From Prorocentrum cordatum (Eukaryota > Sar > Dinophyceae > Prorocentrales > Prorocentraceae): a stretch of 64,000 nt of DNA. Location: positions 212,921 through 276,920 of the forward strand of contig CAUYUJ010005047.1 of NCBI GenBank assembly GCA_963575745.1, given 5' to 3'. This document shows positions 20,399-30,033 of this stretch, piece after piece. The notes beneath the pieces are model-generated. The model was given only the letters and a program-made list of their open reading frames with translations, had not been told where the DNA came from and did no database searches. Made by a program: the position numbers and the translations under genes. How positions within the stretch are numbered: the stretch's first letter is position 1; each line of letters starts with the position of its first letter.

Positions 20399-20660
20399 GT
20401 GGTTGTTTGTAGTACTAGCCCTGGTTGTAGTACTAGCCCTGGTTGTAGTTCGTGTAGTTGGATTAGTATCCTTACGCGCCTCACACGCGAACACTTTCGG
20501 GCGTTCTGTGGCACGCACCTCTGGGACACGTTCAGTAATACGCGCACCTTATGGAACGTACGTCGCACGCACTTTTGGGACACGTACGGAATCTTACATG
20601 CGAGCGTTCTGGGACGTGTCCCAGCATGCATCCTTTGGGACACATGTAGCAGTTGGAGGC
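20399..20660 (+). repeat. Short degenerate repeats
   Basis: GTAGTACTAGCCCTGGTT is repeated at 20,410-20,455. CGCACTTTTGGGACACGTAC-like units of about 35-45 bp follow to 20,660. A weak CTTGG-array relic is present at 20,765-20,830. Confidence 0.6.
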
Positions 20661-21034
20661 GGAGGACGCGTAAGGGGAGGAAGAGTCGGACAGGAGAACA
20701 TGACATGGGAGGAGCAGTAGGAGGATCAGGAGCACAAGGAGGGGGCGGAGGATACGTATTAGAAACATTCCGTGCCATCTTGCGTCATCTCGGGAATTGG
20801 TATGCCATGTTGGAGGCCACCCTGAGTTACAGTCGGACTTGATTGGACAGGACACGCAAAAGGACACAAGACCCTCCCGAGTGCCACATTGCCGTAAGAA
20901 TGTAGGAGGCATGGTTCGCGAGAGACAGGACACAAGGGTACCCTTGAATTGGCAGGATCGGCCTACTAACCAGTGCCGACTGCACCTAGAGTCCTCCTGG
21001 AGTTATGCTTGAGCCTTCTAGGTGGTCCCTTTAA

Positions 21035-21600
21035 GCTAGCTTGGGCTCCCTGGGAAGCCTTCTAGGGCTTTCTTGCAAGCCATCGATCACAGAATGGGGG
21101 ATCCCCATATATCGCTGCCCCTCTGGAAGCCGAGGGCAGCCTCATGGGACCCATTTCGGACGCTATTGCGCACTCTTGGGGCAGTCTCTTGGGCCGTCTT
21201 GGGGCGCTCTTAGGCAATCGTGGGGGCCCTCTTTCTTGGAGGCCTCTTGGGCCTTTTTGGGGTGGTCTTGGGGGCCTAGTGGGCCGTCTTGGAGCGTAGG
21301 GTTGCCGAAAAGGTGAGAACGCCAACAACCCCTAGAATCTACGACCATGCAATGAGTTGGGCCTCTTGGGGCCCTCTTGGGAGACGTCTTGGTGGTATCT
21401 TGGGGCGTCTTCGAGTGATCGTTCGGCGACTCGGAGCCCTCTTGGACCGTCTTGGCAGCCTCCTGAGCCGTCATGGCGGCCTTGGAGAGACCCAGGGAGG
21501 CACCATGGCTGCCCAGGGACCACCTGGGAGTAGGGCTTGTGCAGTCAGGGGGGGCTCCCGGAGCGGGCGGGGGGTCCTTTAAAAGAGTAAAGAAACGTTG
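21035..21600 (+). repeat. CTTGG-array with internal spacer (family U)
   Basis: Two arrays of CTTGGGGGCCTCTTGGGCC-type units (21,165-21,300 and 21,355-21,500) flank a spacer, GGTTGCCGAAAAGGTGAGAA. The spacer matches the position and wording of spacers in the 46, 51 and 54 kb copies. A U-like right end, GCCGCAGGCACGGTGGCGGA, appears at 21,640-21,660. From 21,660 to 22,514 is mixed sequence without a recognised gene. Confidence 0.75.
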
Positions 21601-22514
21601 CCAGGTAGCCCTTGGCATAATTTCACGCCTCTACGTGCCGCAGGCACGGTGGCGGATCTTGAAGCCCCGAAAGTTTATCGGAACTGAAGGCCAGCAGGCA
21701 ACACACAATGTTCCCCTGCAGGTGTTGGAAGGAGTTTGGTCTCTCGGATGCTTCCTCGGGAGGTTCCGTGGTCTTTTGAGGCCGTCTCGGGGTTCCTGGA
21801 CTCACGTTGGAAGCCATCCTGAACTATGTGAGCAATCTTGGAGGCCCTCTTAGACTCTGAGGCCATTGCTCAGCCGACGCTCTGGTCGCTTGTGCCCCCC
21901 CCCCCCATGGTAGGGAGGGCCGTGTAAATCCCTCCCCGAAGGGGGTGGACGGGGTTGGAAGAGGAAACGCATTGCACAACCTCCGCCCTTTCGGGGGGCG
22001 CGCTAACATGCCGTCTGCCCTAAAACATGTGAGAGGGTAGGTGAGACGTTTTCTCGACCATTGGAGCTGACGATTGCAATTTTTGAAATGCATTGCCCCA
22101 CGTAGACTGCGCCACAGAATGTGCACCACATACACTGCACCGCATTGCTTATACTACACCATGTCAATGAGCGTTTCGATCGTCCCGCGCACGATCGACG
22201 TCGACCCTTGCGGGGGGCACCAGCAGTGTAGGAACATCGGCCGAGATCGTCTAGGCGTAGTGCTTGAATTGAGCTGCTGGCGCCGCCCATTTTCAGGCTG
22301 GGCCCAACATGCCTCGCAGAACGTTTGCAACATCCCGATGGCCAGCACGAGGCCGGAGCCGCCGTCCCCGTATTCGGCAGCCGGGGGGTGTCGTGGCATA
22401 CCGACGTCGGAAGTGTCGCCCCCCACGCAGCCTCTGCTCTGGCTCAAAAAGGGCTGCCCAATTCGACTCTGCTGGCGCGCGGGCCCCCGCTGCCAAGGAG
22501 AGCGATGGGGAGGG

Positions 22515-22680
22515 TCACCACCCACCAAACCACCCCAACCCAACCCGAAGGCCTCATTTTGCTTTCCATTTCCACTGGGGGGGGGTCCGGGAACATCGAA
22601 AAAACACATACGGAGCCCATACCCCCCCAACCCGAAATTCGGGTCTTCGGGTTGGGTTGGGGTGGTCTGGTAGGTAGTCA
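22515..22680 (+). mobile_element. Family H element, copy 1
   Basis: Inverted ends TCACCACCCACCAAACCACC and GGTGGTCTGGTAGGTAGTCA, about 36 bp including CCCAACCCAACCCGAAG. Perfect GAGGG duplications lie at 22,510-22,514 and 22,681-22,685. 166 bp. Confidence 0.85.
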
Positions 22681-22740
22681 GAGGGGCACGGTGCCGCAAG
22701 CTCCATGCGTGGTCAGAGGATCATGAGCCGTTGGGCAGGT

Positions 22741-22920
22741 TCTCGGGGGGGTGGACAAGGACCCCCGACAGCGACACGTCGATTCGTGCATTGCCCGTTT
22801 TTTGGTCCTCGAGAGGGCGCCGCGGCCGTCATTTTCCGGGCCTGCGCCCGCCAGGCTTGGGCCTCGGGTCGTTTTCGCGAAACCACGTTTTACTAAAGGG
22901 GCTTCCGTGCATCCCCGAGA
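22741..22920 (+). mobile_element. Family B element, diverged copy
   Basis: TCTCGGGGGGGTGGACAAGG to CATCCCCGAGA, with interior GACACGTCGATT, GAGAGGGCGCCGCGGCCGTC and TTTTACTAAAGGGG matching B. It is clearly older than B1, B2 and B4. No target duplication is left. Confidence 0.65.
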
Positions 22921-23204
22921 GATGAAGGAGAGAGAAGGAGCAAGATGGGGAGACGAAGAAGGAGGGCCTCCTCCTCCGTCTCGTTCTCGTCTTCCTCCTG
23001 GCTTCCCGCCTCTCCCTCAGTAGTTGGGCCGCCGACTTCGCCGGGGTACCCGTTTCGGGGGCGCAGCCGCTTTACCAGAGGGAGGCCTGCCCAGCCCCGA
23101 GCGGTTCGCGGCCTGCCGGCGGGCGGCGGCCCCGGCCGGCGCTGGCGTCCAACGTTGGCCGCCGCCGGCGACCCAGCAGCGGCCGACGGCGGCAGGCCTC
23201 GAGG

Positions 23205-23580
23205 TGGACACCAGCACCAACATCGGCGCTGCGCCTGCACCGAGGGAAGCAGGAGGGGAAAAACACACACAGACACAATGAATCGTCGATTTGCAAGAGA
23301 ATATGAGGAAATATGGGAATTGGCGGCGGGAAGACAAAACACCTAGAACTTATGGGAAAAGATTGGGGGATATTTTTTTTGTGTGTATCTATTTGTGTGT
23401 CCCAGGGCCCCTTCAGGGAAGCAGATCCCGATCTCGGCGATGGTGGTAATATTCCAGCTTCCAAGGTGACCGAAACATTGCCAGCAACACGGGCATCTAG
23501 GATCATCTTCACCCTGCGGAGGCAGCCCCCTGTGTTGGTGTTGGTGCCCATTTCCAGGCCTCCAAGATGTTGAACGATCT
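23205..23580 (-). mobile_element. Family S element, copy 1, interrupted by A3
   Basis: The reverse complement of S2 (38,486-38,687): GGCCTCGAGGTGGACACCAG, then ACATCGGCG and ACCGAGGGAAG, then A3, then CAGATCCCGATCTCGGCGAT, GGTGGTAATATTCCAGC, ending CCCATTTCCAGGCCTCCA. Removing A3 with one GGGAAGC restores a copy like S2. Confidence 0.82.
23251..23415 (+). mobile_element. Family A element, copy 3, nested in S1
   Basis: It runs AGGAGGGGAAAAACACACAC to CCCAGGGCCCCTTCA and is flanked by GGGAAGC (23,244-23,250 and 23,416-23,422). 165 bp. Confidence 0.88.
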
Positions 23581-23599
23581 GAAGTTTCGGAGATGGTCG

Positions 23600-23795
23600 A
23601 TCGGGCCGAACGGGAGGAGGGGACAGGGAAAGGGGGGGTCACAAAATCTGCTGCCTGCAGCCGGTTTCGGCCCCGCCGCCGGGCCCGTTCCTCGATGCAT
23701 GGGCGCCTCCGGCACCGGGTGGCGCCGGGAAAGTCAGCCACGTGAGCTGGTTCTCAAACCCCCCTTTTGCCATCCCCCCCTGTCGCCCGGCCCGA
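23600..23795 (+). mobile_element. Family F element, copy 1
   Basis: TCGGGCCGAACGGGAGG to GTCGCCCGGCCCGA, flanked by GGTCG (23,595-23,599 and 23,796-23,800). The interior matches F2 and F4 (GCCTGCAGCCGGTTTCGGCC, then GGGAAAGTCAGCCACGTGAG). 196 bp. Confidence 0.85.
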
Positions 23796-23902
23796 GGTCG
23801 TCTGAGGTGGGACCATCCCCGCGCTGTCAGGAACCAGCGCCATGGGGCGTCACGACGCGAACCTGACGCACTGGGTGGTGGCAGTTGTCGACGCCTCTCT
23901 TT

Positions 23903-24066
23903 TCAGGAGGGACGAAAACACACAGACACAATCCATCGTCGATTCCCCAGAAAGGACAGGAAAATATGTGAAGGGGGGGGGGAAGACAAAAACCAACAAA
24001 TGCATGAAAATATGGGGAATCCAGTTCTTCGTGTGTATTTATTTGTGTGTCCCAGGGCGCCCTTCA
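23903..24066 (+). mobile_element. Family A element, copy 4
   Basis: TCAGGAGGGACGAAAACACA to CCCAGGGCGCCCTTCA, flanked by TCTTT (23,898-23,902 and 24,067-24,071). 164 bp. Confidence 0.85.
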
Positions 24067-24428
24067 TCTTTGTCTGCAGTTCCAGCATGACTGCGGAGCT
24101 GGTGGCCAGATGGAGGTGCCCAGGCCGGCGGGAGATCCGTAGCAGCATCCACGAGCTGCCCGCCGAATTGGGCACGGCATCCCCGTCGCCTCGCACGCGG
24201 CAGGCAGTGAGCCCAGTTGGATGCCGTGCGCGGGTCGCGGCCTTCTCTACCCCTCATTTTTCGAGGCACTCTGCCTCATCACTTTGCTTTGTCATTCATC
24301 TCAGCGGCGTAATCTAACTCTTCCTTTTCATAGGGTGGCAGAGTGGGCGCGGCCTTCTCTACCCCTCATCTTTCGAGGCACTCTGTCTCATCACTTTGGT
24401 TTGTCATTCATCTCAGCGGCGTAATCTC

Positions 24429-24651
24429 AGAGCCCCGAATTATCAGGGGTAGCTCGGGTCAGGGCTAACTCCGGTTCGCTTTTCGGGAGTCCGAACCCGA
24501 GTTACCCCGGGCCCGAGTTACCCCGGATAACTCGGGCGTCCAGGGCCCCACATCATCAGGGGTAACTCGGGTCAGGGCTCACTCGGTTTCGTTTTTCGGG
24601 AATCCAAGCCCGCGTTACCCCGGACCCGAGTTTCCCCGGAAAAGCCGGGCG
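24429..24651 (+). mobile_element. Family G, two tandem copies
   Basis: Each copy carries TCATCAGGGGTAACTCGGGT, then GTTCG(C)TTTTCGGGA, then CCCGAGTTACCCCGGA and (TAACTCGGGC)GTCCAG. The inverted pair GGGGTAACTCGGG/CCCGAGTTACCCC makes each a hairpin. Another pair is at 29,386-29,594. Confidence 0.75.
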
Positions 24652-24756
24652 CCCAACTCTGCCTCATTACTCTGGTTTGTGATTCATCTCAGCGGCGTAG
24701 TCTAACTCTTCCTCCTCTTCGTAGGGTGGCCGAGGGGGCGCCAGACTGCCACTACC

Positions 24757-24927
24757 TCACCACCCACCAAGCCACCCCAACCCAACCCGAAGGCTCAGGT
24801 TCACCCTCGATTTCCAGTGGGGGGGGGGGTCGGGAAACATCGAGAAAAAACACACGTGGAACCCTTACCCCCCCCAACCCGAAATTCGGGTCTTCGGGTT
24901 GGGTTGGGGTGGTCTGGTAGGTAGTCA
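24757..24927 (+). mobile_element. Family H element, copy 2
   Basis: TCACCACCCACCAAGCCACC to GGTGGTCTGGTAGGTAGTCA, flanked by CTACC and CTAAC (4 of 5 match). About 45 bp of the flanking tandem unit (AACTCTTCCTCCTCTTC and ATAGGGTGGCCGAGGGGGCG) occur on both sides. Confidence 0.82.
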
Positions 24928-25167
24928 CTAACTCTTCCTCCTCTTCATAGGGTGGCCGAGGGGGCGCCAGACTTTCGTTGCCGGTGTGACGGGCAGCCTG
25001 GGGGCTCTTTGGTGCAGTGGTCTCCCATTGCTGTCGTCCTCCTCCGCCGACAGCTGGCCTGGGTTTTTGTGTCTTAGTCCTCCGACTTGTGGTGACGAAG
25101 GAGGAGGGGCAGGAGAAGAGATGAAGGGGGCGAGACGAGGGATGAAGCAGGAAGCGGTGGAGGTGGA

Positions 25168-25363
25168 TCGGGCCGGGCGAAAGGGGGGGATTGGGAAAGG
25201 GGGGGGTACGAAATTTGCTGCATGCAGCTGGTTTCGGCCTCCCCGAGGGGCCCATTCCTCGATACATGGCCGCCTCCCGGCGCCGGGAGGCGCCGGAAAA
25301 ATCAGCTACGTGAGCTGATTCTCGAACCCCCCCTTTGCTATCCCCCCCTTTCGCCCGACCCGA
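25168..25363 (+). mobile_element. Family F element, copy 2
   Basis: TCGGGCCGGGCGAAAGGGGG to CCTTTCGCCCGACCCGA, perfect inverted ends, flanked by GTGGA (25,163-25,167 and 25,364-25,368). 196 bp. Confidence 0.9.
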
Positions 25364-25653
25364 GTGGAGGACGAGGAAGTGGAGGGAGTTGGGGGGGGGA
25401 GCGGGGAGGGAGGCAGGGAGAGGGAGTACAACGGAGGATTGGAGGAGGGGTGGGATGTTGTGTGAATTACGCTGGTGGGAGTGCGTGCCAGGGGAGGGAG
25501 GCGGCAGCTCTTCTTTTCAAAACACTTGACCCCTATGCCCCCTCCAGCTCCTCTGCTTTTTCTTCGTTGCATCATGCCCCTCCCTCCCGCATCCTCCGCT
25601 CCTGTCCTTCTCTTCCCCCCCACCTTGGGAGGGCTCCGTTCTTTCTGTGGCAG

Positions 25654-25754
25654 GAATGCAGATCTTCATCAAGACGCTGACAGGCAAGCGGCCCTCTCTT
25701 GACGTGGACCCTGCTGATACTGTGGACACAGTGAAAGCGAAGATCTTCGAGAAG
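25654..25754 (+). CDS. Ubiquitin-like exon: residues 1-33 (first domain)
   Basis: A pyrimidine-rich stretch ends TTTCTGTGGCAG, then the exon GA-ATG reads [20 protein letters not shown] followed by [13 protein letters not shown]. It aligns without gaps to ubiquitin residues 1-33, keeping Lys6, Lys11, Lys27, Lys29 and Lys33, the T-L-T-G turn and the first helix. At residue 33 the match ends and the DNA goes on GATAGC, a GA donor of the kind reported for dinoflagellates. The next piece of the fold, starting at residue 34, lies at 29,647. Thr12, Ile13 and Thr14 of ubiquitin are changed to R-P-S. This could be a functional first exon or a diverged relic. Ubiquitin-type domains tag proteins or dock to partners; which role applies here cannot be told. 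Confidence 0.65.
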
Positions 25755-26647
25755 GATAGCGATCACCCCTGCTGGGACGGTTAATGTGCTGCGGTTCATA
25801 TCTTGATTGATCGTCTTATCTGGAGGATTGAAGCGGTGACGGAAAGAACAAGGCGTGCTTTTTGGAACAGGATTCGTTGTCAGTGTCGCAGCGGGCGTTA
25901 TCCATGTTGTGAGGGGACAGCCTTTTGCTATTGGACATCGTGCCCACACTTTCTGGGAAGCCAGGACACATGTGATCAGAACGGGCCTTGTTGGGCCTTA
26001 CTGGGGACTGCGGGGCCTCTTGGGACATTCTTGTTGCCCCCTTGGGCAACAATAGTAGCAATTTGCAACGACGTTTGGGCGTTACTTCGACGCTTCTGGA
26101 TGGCACCTTCCTGGTACTCCTTTCGGCCCCCCCCACTCCAGCCAGACAGGCCGAACTGGGTTCCAGGAGAAGGGGTTTCAGGAGGGGTTCTTAATCTCGC
26201 ACTTCGAGACACCTCGGGGTCCAGTGAGTCGTCTGTGCGACAGCCCCGTCTATATTGGACTATCGCTTAACACGGTGACCTCTGCAGAAGGCAGAAATAG
26301 GACACGGCATTGTTTGTCATCGAGTTTGGGTAGGTTTGGCAACGCACGGGCATGATGCATCGCACAATGCTATCGTTCGGTTACGCGGCCATAGTTTACA
26401 TTCCAGCAGATTCACCGTCTTGGGATGATGTCGACCAGAAGCGCGGTAGAACTTGGAAATTGTGTGTGTGTTTTTTAGATTGCTGTCCTCTGCAGGACCG
26501 CTGAACGGGAATGCGCTTCGGGCCTTCTTGATGTAATCTTGATGTGGCACCTCGGCAGGAAGGGCCCGGGGGACTGGGGAAACTGAAGGCTGAGCCAGGG
26601 CCGCCATTCGGCTCCTAACAGTCCTGGGGATCCAGGCTGGAACTTAG
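25755..26647. other. Intron-like stretch with a diverged family L copy
   Basis: 25,838-25,975 is an eroded family L copy (GACGGAAAGAACAAGG, AACAGGATTCGTTGTCAGTG, GGGACAGCCTTTTGCTATTG, CACACTTTCTGGGAAGCC). A short CTTGG-like stretch lies at 25,985-26,040. The rest is unique and I see no gene. Confidence 0.55.
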
Positions 26648-26892
26648 TGGGCCCTGGAAACGACAGGGCCGTTTTTTTCGGGCTCCGTTTTGCCGTTTTT
26701 TTGCCGATTCCGACGCCGTTTTTTTACCGGTTCCGTCGCCTTTTTTTTGACCGGTTCCGGCTCCGGTTCCAATCCTGGAGCTGTTTTTTTGCCGTTTCCG
26801 GTCGCCGTTTGTTTTCCGTTTCCATGTTCAAGGGACATTTTTTTGGAAACGGTAAAAAAAGGGCCCTGCCGTTTCTGGTGGCCCACAAAGGG
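26648..26892. mobile_element. Family Z element with T-rich body
   Basis: Ends GTGGGCCCTGGAAACGACAG and CTGCCGTTTCTGGTGGCCCA are inverted copies. The body repeats CCGTTTTTTTRCCGRTTCCG several times. Poly-Lys/Glu open frames on the minus strand are by-products. Confidence 0.65.
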
Positions 26893-26901
26893 CTGGAAAC
26901 G

Positions 26902-27168
26902 TAGAGGCGTCCAGCCCACGTGGGTCAGGGTCAGGCGATGCCGAGGGGGGTGAGAACCAGGAGTGATGGGCTTGGCATCGCTCGGCCGTGTGCATTCTTC
27001 CTTCGGCGAGGACCCTCGAGGAGCATCCTTGATCATTTGGCGAAAAAACCACGCACGAAACCGAAAAAAACACAAAACATGGACGTCCGAGCGATGGCGA
27101 GTAGAGGTGTCCAGCCCACGTGGGTCAGGGTCAGGAGATGCCGAGGGGCATGAGAGCCAGGAGTGATG
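26902..27168 (+). repeat. 66-bp direct repeats flanking element J2
   Basis: 26,905-26,970 and 27,102-27,168 share GTAGAGG(C/T)GTCCAGCCCA, CGTGGGTCAGGGTCAGG, GATGCCGAGGGG and CCAGGAGTGATGGG. The 130-bp J2 lies exactly between them, the same layout as D1 and H2. Confidence 0.82.
26971..27100 (+). mobile_element. Family J element, copy 2
   Basis: Inverted ends CTTGGCATCGCTCGGCCGTG and GGACGTCCGAGCGATGGC. The interior has TTCCTTCGGCGAGGACC, GATCATTTGGCGAAAA and ACGCACGAAACCGAA. Confidence 0.8.
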
Positions 27169-27225
27169 GGGGGGGGGAGGGCCGCGTCGGGGGGCAGAGG
27201 GAGCCTGTGGCCAGGCTGCAGAGAG

Positions 27226-27377
27226 TCAGGAGGGAAAGAAACACACAGACTTAATCAACCGTCGATCCCCAGGAAAATATGCAAAAATATGGGAAGTGGG
27301 GGGGAAGACGAAAATCCCAAAAATTCGGAAAATATAAGGAATCTTGTTTTTTGTGTGTGTATTTATTTGTGTGTCCC
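27226..27377 (+). mobile_element. Family A element, copy 5
   Basis: TCAGGAGGGAAAGAAACACA to CCAGGGCCCCTT, flanked by CAGAGAG (27,219-27,225 and 27,378-27,384). 152 bp. Confidence 0.87.
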
Positions 27378-27384
27378 AGGGCCC

Positions 27385-28133
27385 CTTCAGAGAGGAGAAA
27401 GCCAGGGGGAACGTGTGAGTGGGGGCATGGGAAGTCGGGTTGGCCCATGGGCGCCGGCCTTCCACAGTCGCGAAAGGATGTCATTTTGAACACGCGGATT
27501 AGCTAGGTCGGGATGCATCGAATGATGAAGAGCATGGCGACTTACACCATTTTCTCTGTTGTGTTTTCCTTTTCTCCTTGTGGGAGCCTGGTGGGGCCCG
27601 GCAGATGACGGCGTGGCGCCAGGAGTGGGTCTTGGGTCCATGGGTCTCGAACCAGTGCCAGCAGCGTCGCGGATATCCTGGGGCGTTCGGTGGCTCCCAT
27701 CCGCGGCTGCAGATTTTGTGTTGTTAATGTTGGCGCTGCCCCCAGCCTGGCCCGATCCAGGAACACCTGACACTGCCTTGAAGTGCAGCTGCATTCTGAC
27801 AGGTACAGTTGCCAAACACAGTAAGTCCACACATGCTGCTGCGAAGCATCAGACACATCAGGCGACCAACCATGCAGTAATGTGTCAGTTCCATCACAAG
27901 GGGAGCGTGCCGCCGCCGTCCCTCCGCGAGCTAACCCGCAAGGGGGCACGGAGGCGGATACCTCTGCGCTCCTGTCGCAGAGGCGCAAACACTGCCTGTG
28001 GCGCGTTGGGTAGCCCGTTTCCCCACAGAAAGTCGGTACGCTCCGTCGCCAGCTTCGGGCGGCAGATTGGCCTCACGACTCGGGGGGGAAGCTGCTCCCG
28101 CTCCGTGGACCCTGGCGCCCACACGCCAGGCCC
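27385..28133. other. Unique stretch, no gene recognised
   Basis: About 750 bp. A pyrimidine-rich run (27,541-27,583) precedes a GC-rich stretch open in several frames on both strands. No frame gives a recognisable protein. Confidence 0.5.
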
Positions 28134-28760
28134 ATGGATCCCGAAGCCATTCGGTTTCCTGCTGACCCGGGTCAATCCAGACCCGGGTCAGCAGGAAACC
28201 AAAAACTGCAATGCAGGAAAAAAAACTGCAACGCAGGTCTTCGCAAACCCGGGTCAGCCAATATGCACGGCCGCCTCGCGGCCACGAGCGGCTCGCTAAC
28301 CCGGGTCAGCCAGAGGGGGTCTTCGCAGGATCCTGCAGGATCTGGTGCCCTGGCTGACCCCCGTTTGCATTGACCCCCGTCTCAAGGCTCCCGAAGCCAT
28401 CGTCCAGCGACCCGGGGCCCTCTCGGACCGTCTTGGGGACCTCCGGGGTCGCCCTGGAAGCCTTTTTGAGTCGGGAGCCTCGAGACGGGAGTCAGTGCAA
28501 GCGGGGGTCGGCCAGAGCGCCCGATCCTGCAGGATATCTTGCAGGGCCAGGGTCGCTGACCCGAATTTGGGTGCAGGATCCTGCAGGATCCTTCGCAGAG
28601 GAGGAGGAGGAGGAGGAGGAGGAGGAGGAGGAGGAGGAAGAGGAGGAGGAGGAGGAGGAGGAGGAGGAGGCGGAGGAGGAGGAGGACAAGATTCTGCGAG
28701 GCCTGACTGACCAGGGTCTGGATTGACCCGGGTCAGAAGATCCCCGAAGCCAGACTGGCG
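28134..28760. repeat. Family M, inverted pair with internal (GGA)n
   Basis: 28,134-28,400 is the reverse complement of 4,560-4,820. 28,480-28,760 is a + copy with GGGAGTCAGTGCAAGCGGGG, TGCAGGATCCTGCAGGATCC, then (GGA)n at 28,600-28,685, then GACCCGGGTCAGAAGATCCC. The microsatellite sits inside the element. Confidence 0.8.
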
Positions 28761-28991
28761 TGTCCCCGATTCTGGCTGCCGATTCTCAGGAGAGGTGCCG
28801 CTTGTCATTCGATACCCTCGTTGTGACCCGCCCGTGCTTCCATGGTCGACCTCTGGACGAGCTCTGGGCGCGAGGGTGCAGAGGCGTGGCCCGCACCTGG
28901 ACGGAGCCAGGCCGGAGTCGCGCTCACGATCCGGCCGCTGGGATCCGCGGAGGCTCCCATGGTCAAGCAGTGGCGAAGCGTCCTGGCTCGC

Positions 28992-29187
28992 CTATAGCCC
29001 TACCAAACACTGTTCTAAGAACCTTTTGTGGTTTCCACGAAATGTTCTTAGACCATTTCTTGCGGAGTCTGTCTTGTGTTATCGTATCTTGTTTTTGTTC
29101 CTAGAACATGTTTGGGTTCTACGAACCTCTCGTGGTATGAGTATAGGAATGCCGGGACGGTGGGTCCCTGCTCAACATGGAGGCTCA
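28992..29187 (+). repeat. Family O dispersed repeat, copy 2
   Basis: Matches 1-212: CACTGTTCTAAGAACCTTTT, CACGAAATGTTCTTAGACCA, TTCCTAGAACATGTTTGGGT, TAGGAATGCCGGGACGGTGG. Confidence 0.75.
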
Positions 29188-29385
29188 CCTGCGAGGCGCT
29201 TCCTCTGCGCTCGCTGCCCCGCGAGGAGGCCGCCCTTACCAGTTTGAGACATATCCCTATCCCTATGGTTGGCATCACCTCACCTCGATGCCGATCTTAT
29301 AAGGATCCCCTCCGTTTCTGAGGGTCTATCCCTAAGATTGTCCTCGCTGTTGGCTCGCCCATCTTATGGATAGGGATAATCAGAG

Positions 29386-29594
29386 CCCCGAATCATCAGG
29401 GGTAACTCGGGTCAGGGATAACTCGCGTTCGTTTTTCGGGAATCCGAACCTGAGTTACCCCGGACCCGAGTTACCCCGGATAACTCGGGCGTCCAGAGCC
29501 CCGAATCATCAGGGATAATTCGGGTTCGTTTTTCGGGAATCCAAACCCGAGTTACCCCGGACCCGAGTTACCCCGGATAACTCGGGCGCCCAAG
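29386..29594 (+). mobile_element. Family G, two tandem copies
   Basis: GAATCATCAGGGGTAACTCG and CCCGAGTTACCCCGGATAAC in two copies, the second lacking part of the left arm. The right end (CTCGGGCGCCCAA) lies about 50 bp before the ubiquitin-like exon at 29,647. Confidence 0.75.
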
Positions 29595-29646
29595 AGAGGC
29601 TGGTGACGCCCGCGCCGCCGGCCGCCCGAGCCGCCCCGCGGGCCAG

Positions 29647-29690
29647 GAGGGCATCCGGCCGGAGCGCCAGCGCCTCATCTTCGAGGGCAG
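29647..29690 (+). CDS. Ubiquitin-like exon: residues 34-48 (first domain)
   Basis: After CGCGGGCCAG| the + frame reads EGIRPERQRLIFEGRPLE, aligning without gaps to ubiquitin 34-51 (E34, G35, I36, P38, Q41, R42, L43, I44, F45, G47, L50, E51 kept). It starts exactly where the exon at 25,654-25,754 stops, in phase 0, so the two are consecutive pieces across a 3.9-kb interval. The exon may end at GAGGGCAG|GC (29,690), the same place and donor type as in the second domain, or read through about ten more bases. Ile44, the usual docking residue, is kept; Lys48 is Arg. The third piece of this domain was not found before 40.7 kb. Confidence 0.62.
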
Positions 29691-29765
29691 GCCGCTGGAG
29701 GGCTGGCGCGCGCCCCGGCCCCTCGCCGCGGGTGGGCCTGTCGGCGGCACCGCAACGGGTACTGC

Positions 29766-29822
29766 AGGAGGAGGAGGAGGACGAGGAGGAGGAGGAGGAG
29801 GACGAGGAGGAGGAGGAGGAGG
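29766..29822. repeat. (GGA)n tract
   Basis: GGA/CGA units between the ubiquitin-like exon and family L copy 3. Confidence 0.92.
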
Positions 29823-29828
29823 CTGCAC

Positions 29829-30033
29829 GAACGAGATGGGCACGGGAAGAATGGGCACAATGCCCGACAGCGGATCTGGTTCATTTTGAGCAGGACTCGC
29901 TGTCCACGCCGCCGCGGCCTGTGTTCATGCAAGACAGAAGGCCGCCCGCACAACAGCGGCCGCTGTTGTTTTTTGGACAGCATTTGTTGTTGGGCACTGT
30001 ACCCATTCTTTCCGTACCCATTTCGGGCGTCTA
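29829..30033 (+). mobile_element. Family L element, copy 3
   Basis: ACGAGATGGGCACGGGAAGA to CCGTACCCATTTCGGGCGTC with internal ACAACAGCGGCCGCTGTTGT and GAGCAGGACTCGCTGTCCAC, as in L2. It is the longest uninterrupted copy, 205 bp. Confidence 0.8.

Larger units (their letters stand above)
24243..24976 (+). repeat. ~100-bp tandem repeat broken up by G and H elements
   Basis: The unit CTACCCCTCATTTTTCGAGG, CACTCTGCCTCATCACTTTG, CATTCATCTCAGCGGCGTAA, TCTAACTCTTCC...ATAGGGTGGC occurs at 24,247 and 24,360. It occurs partly at 24,652 and 24,931. Family G inserted inside one unit and family H between the last two. Confidence 0.8.
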
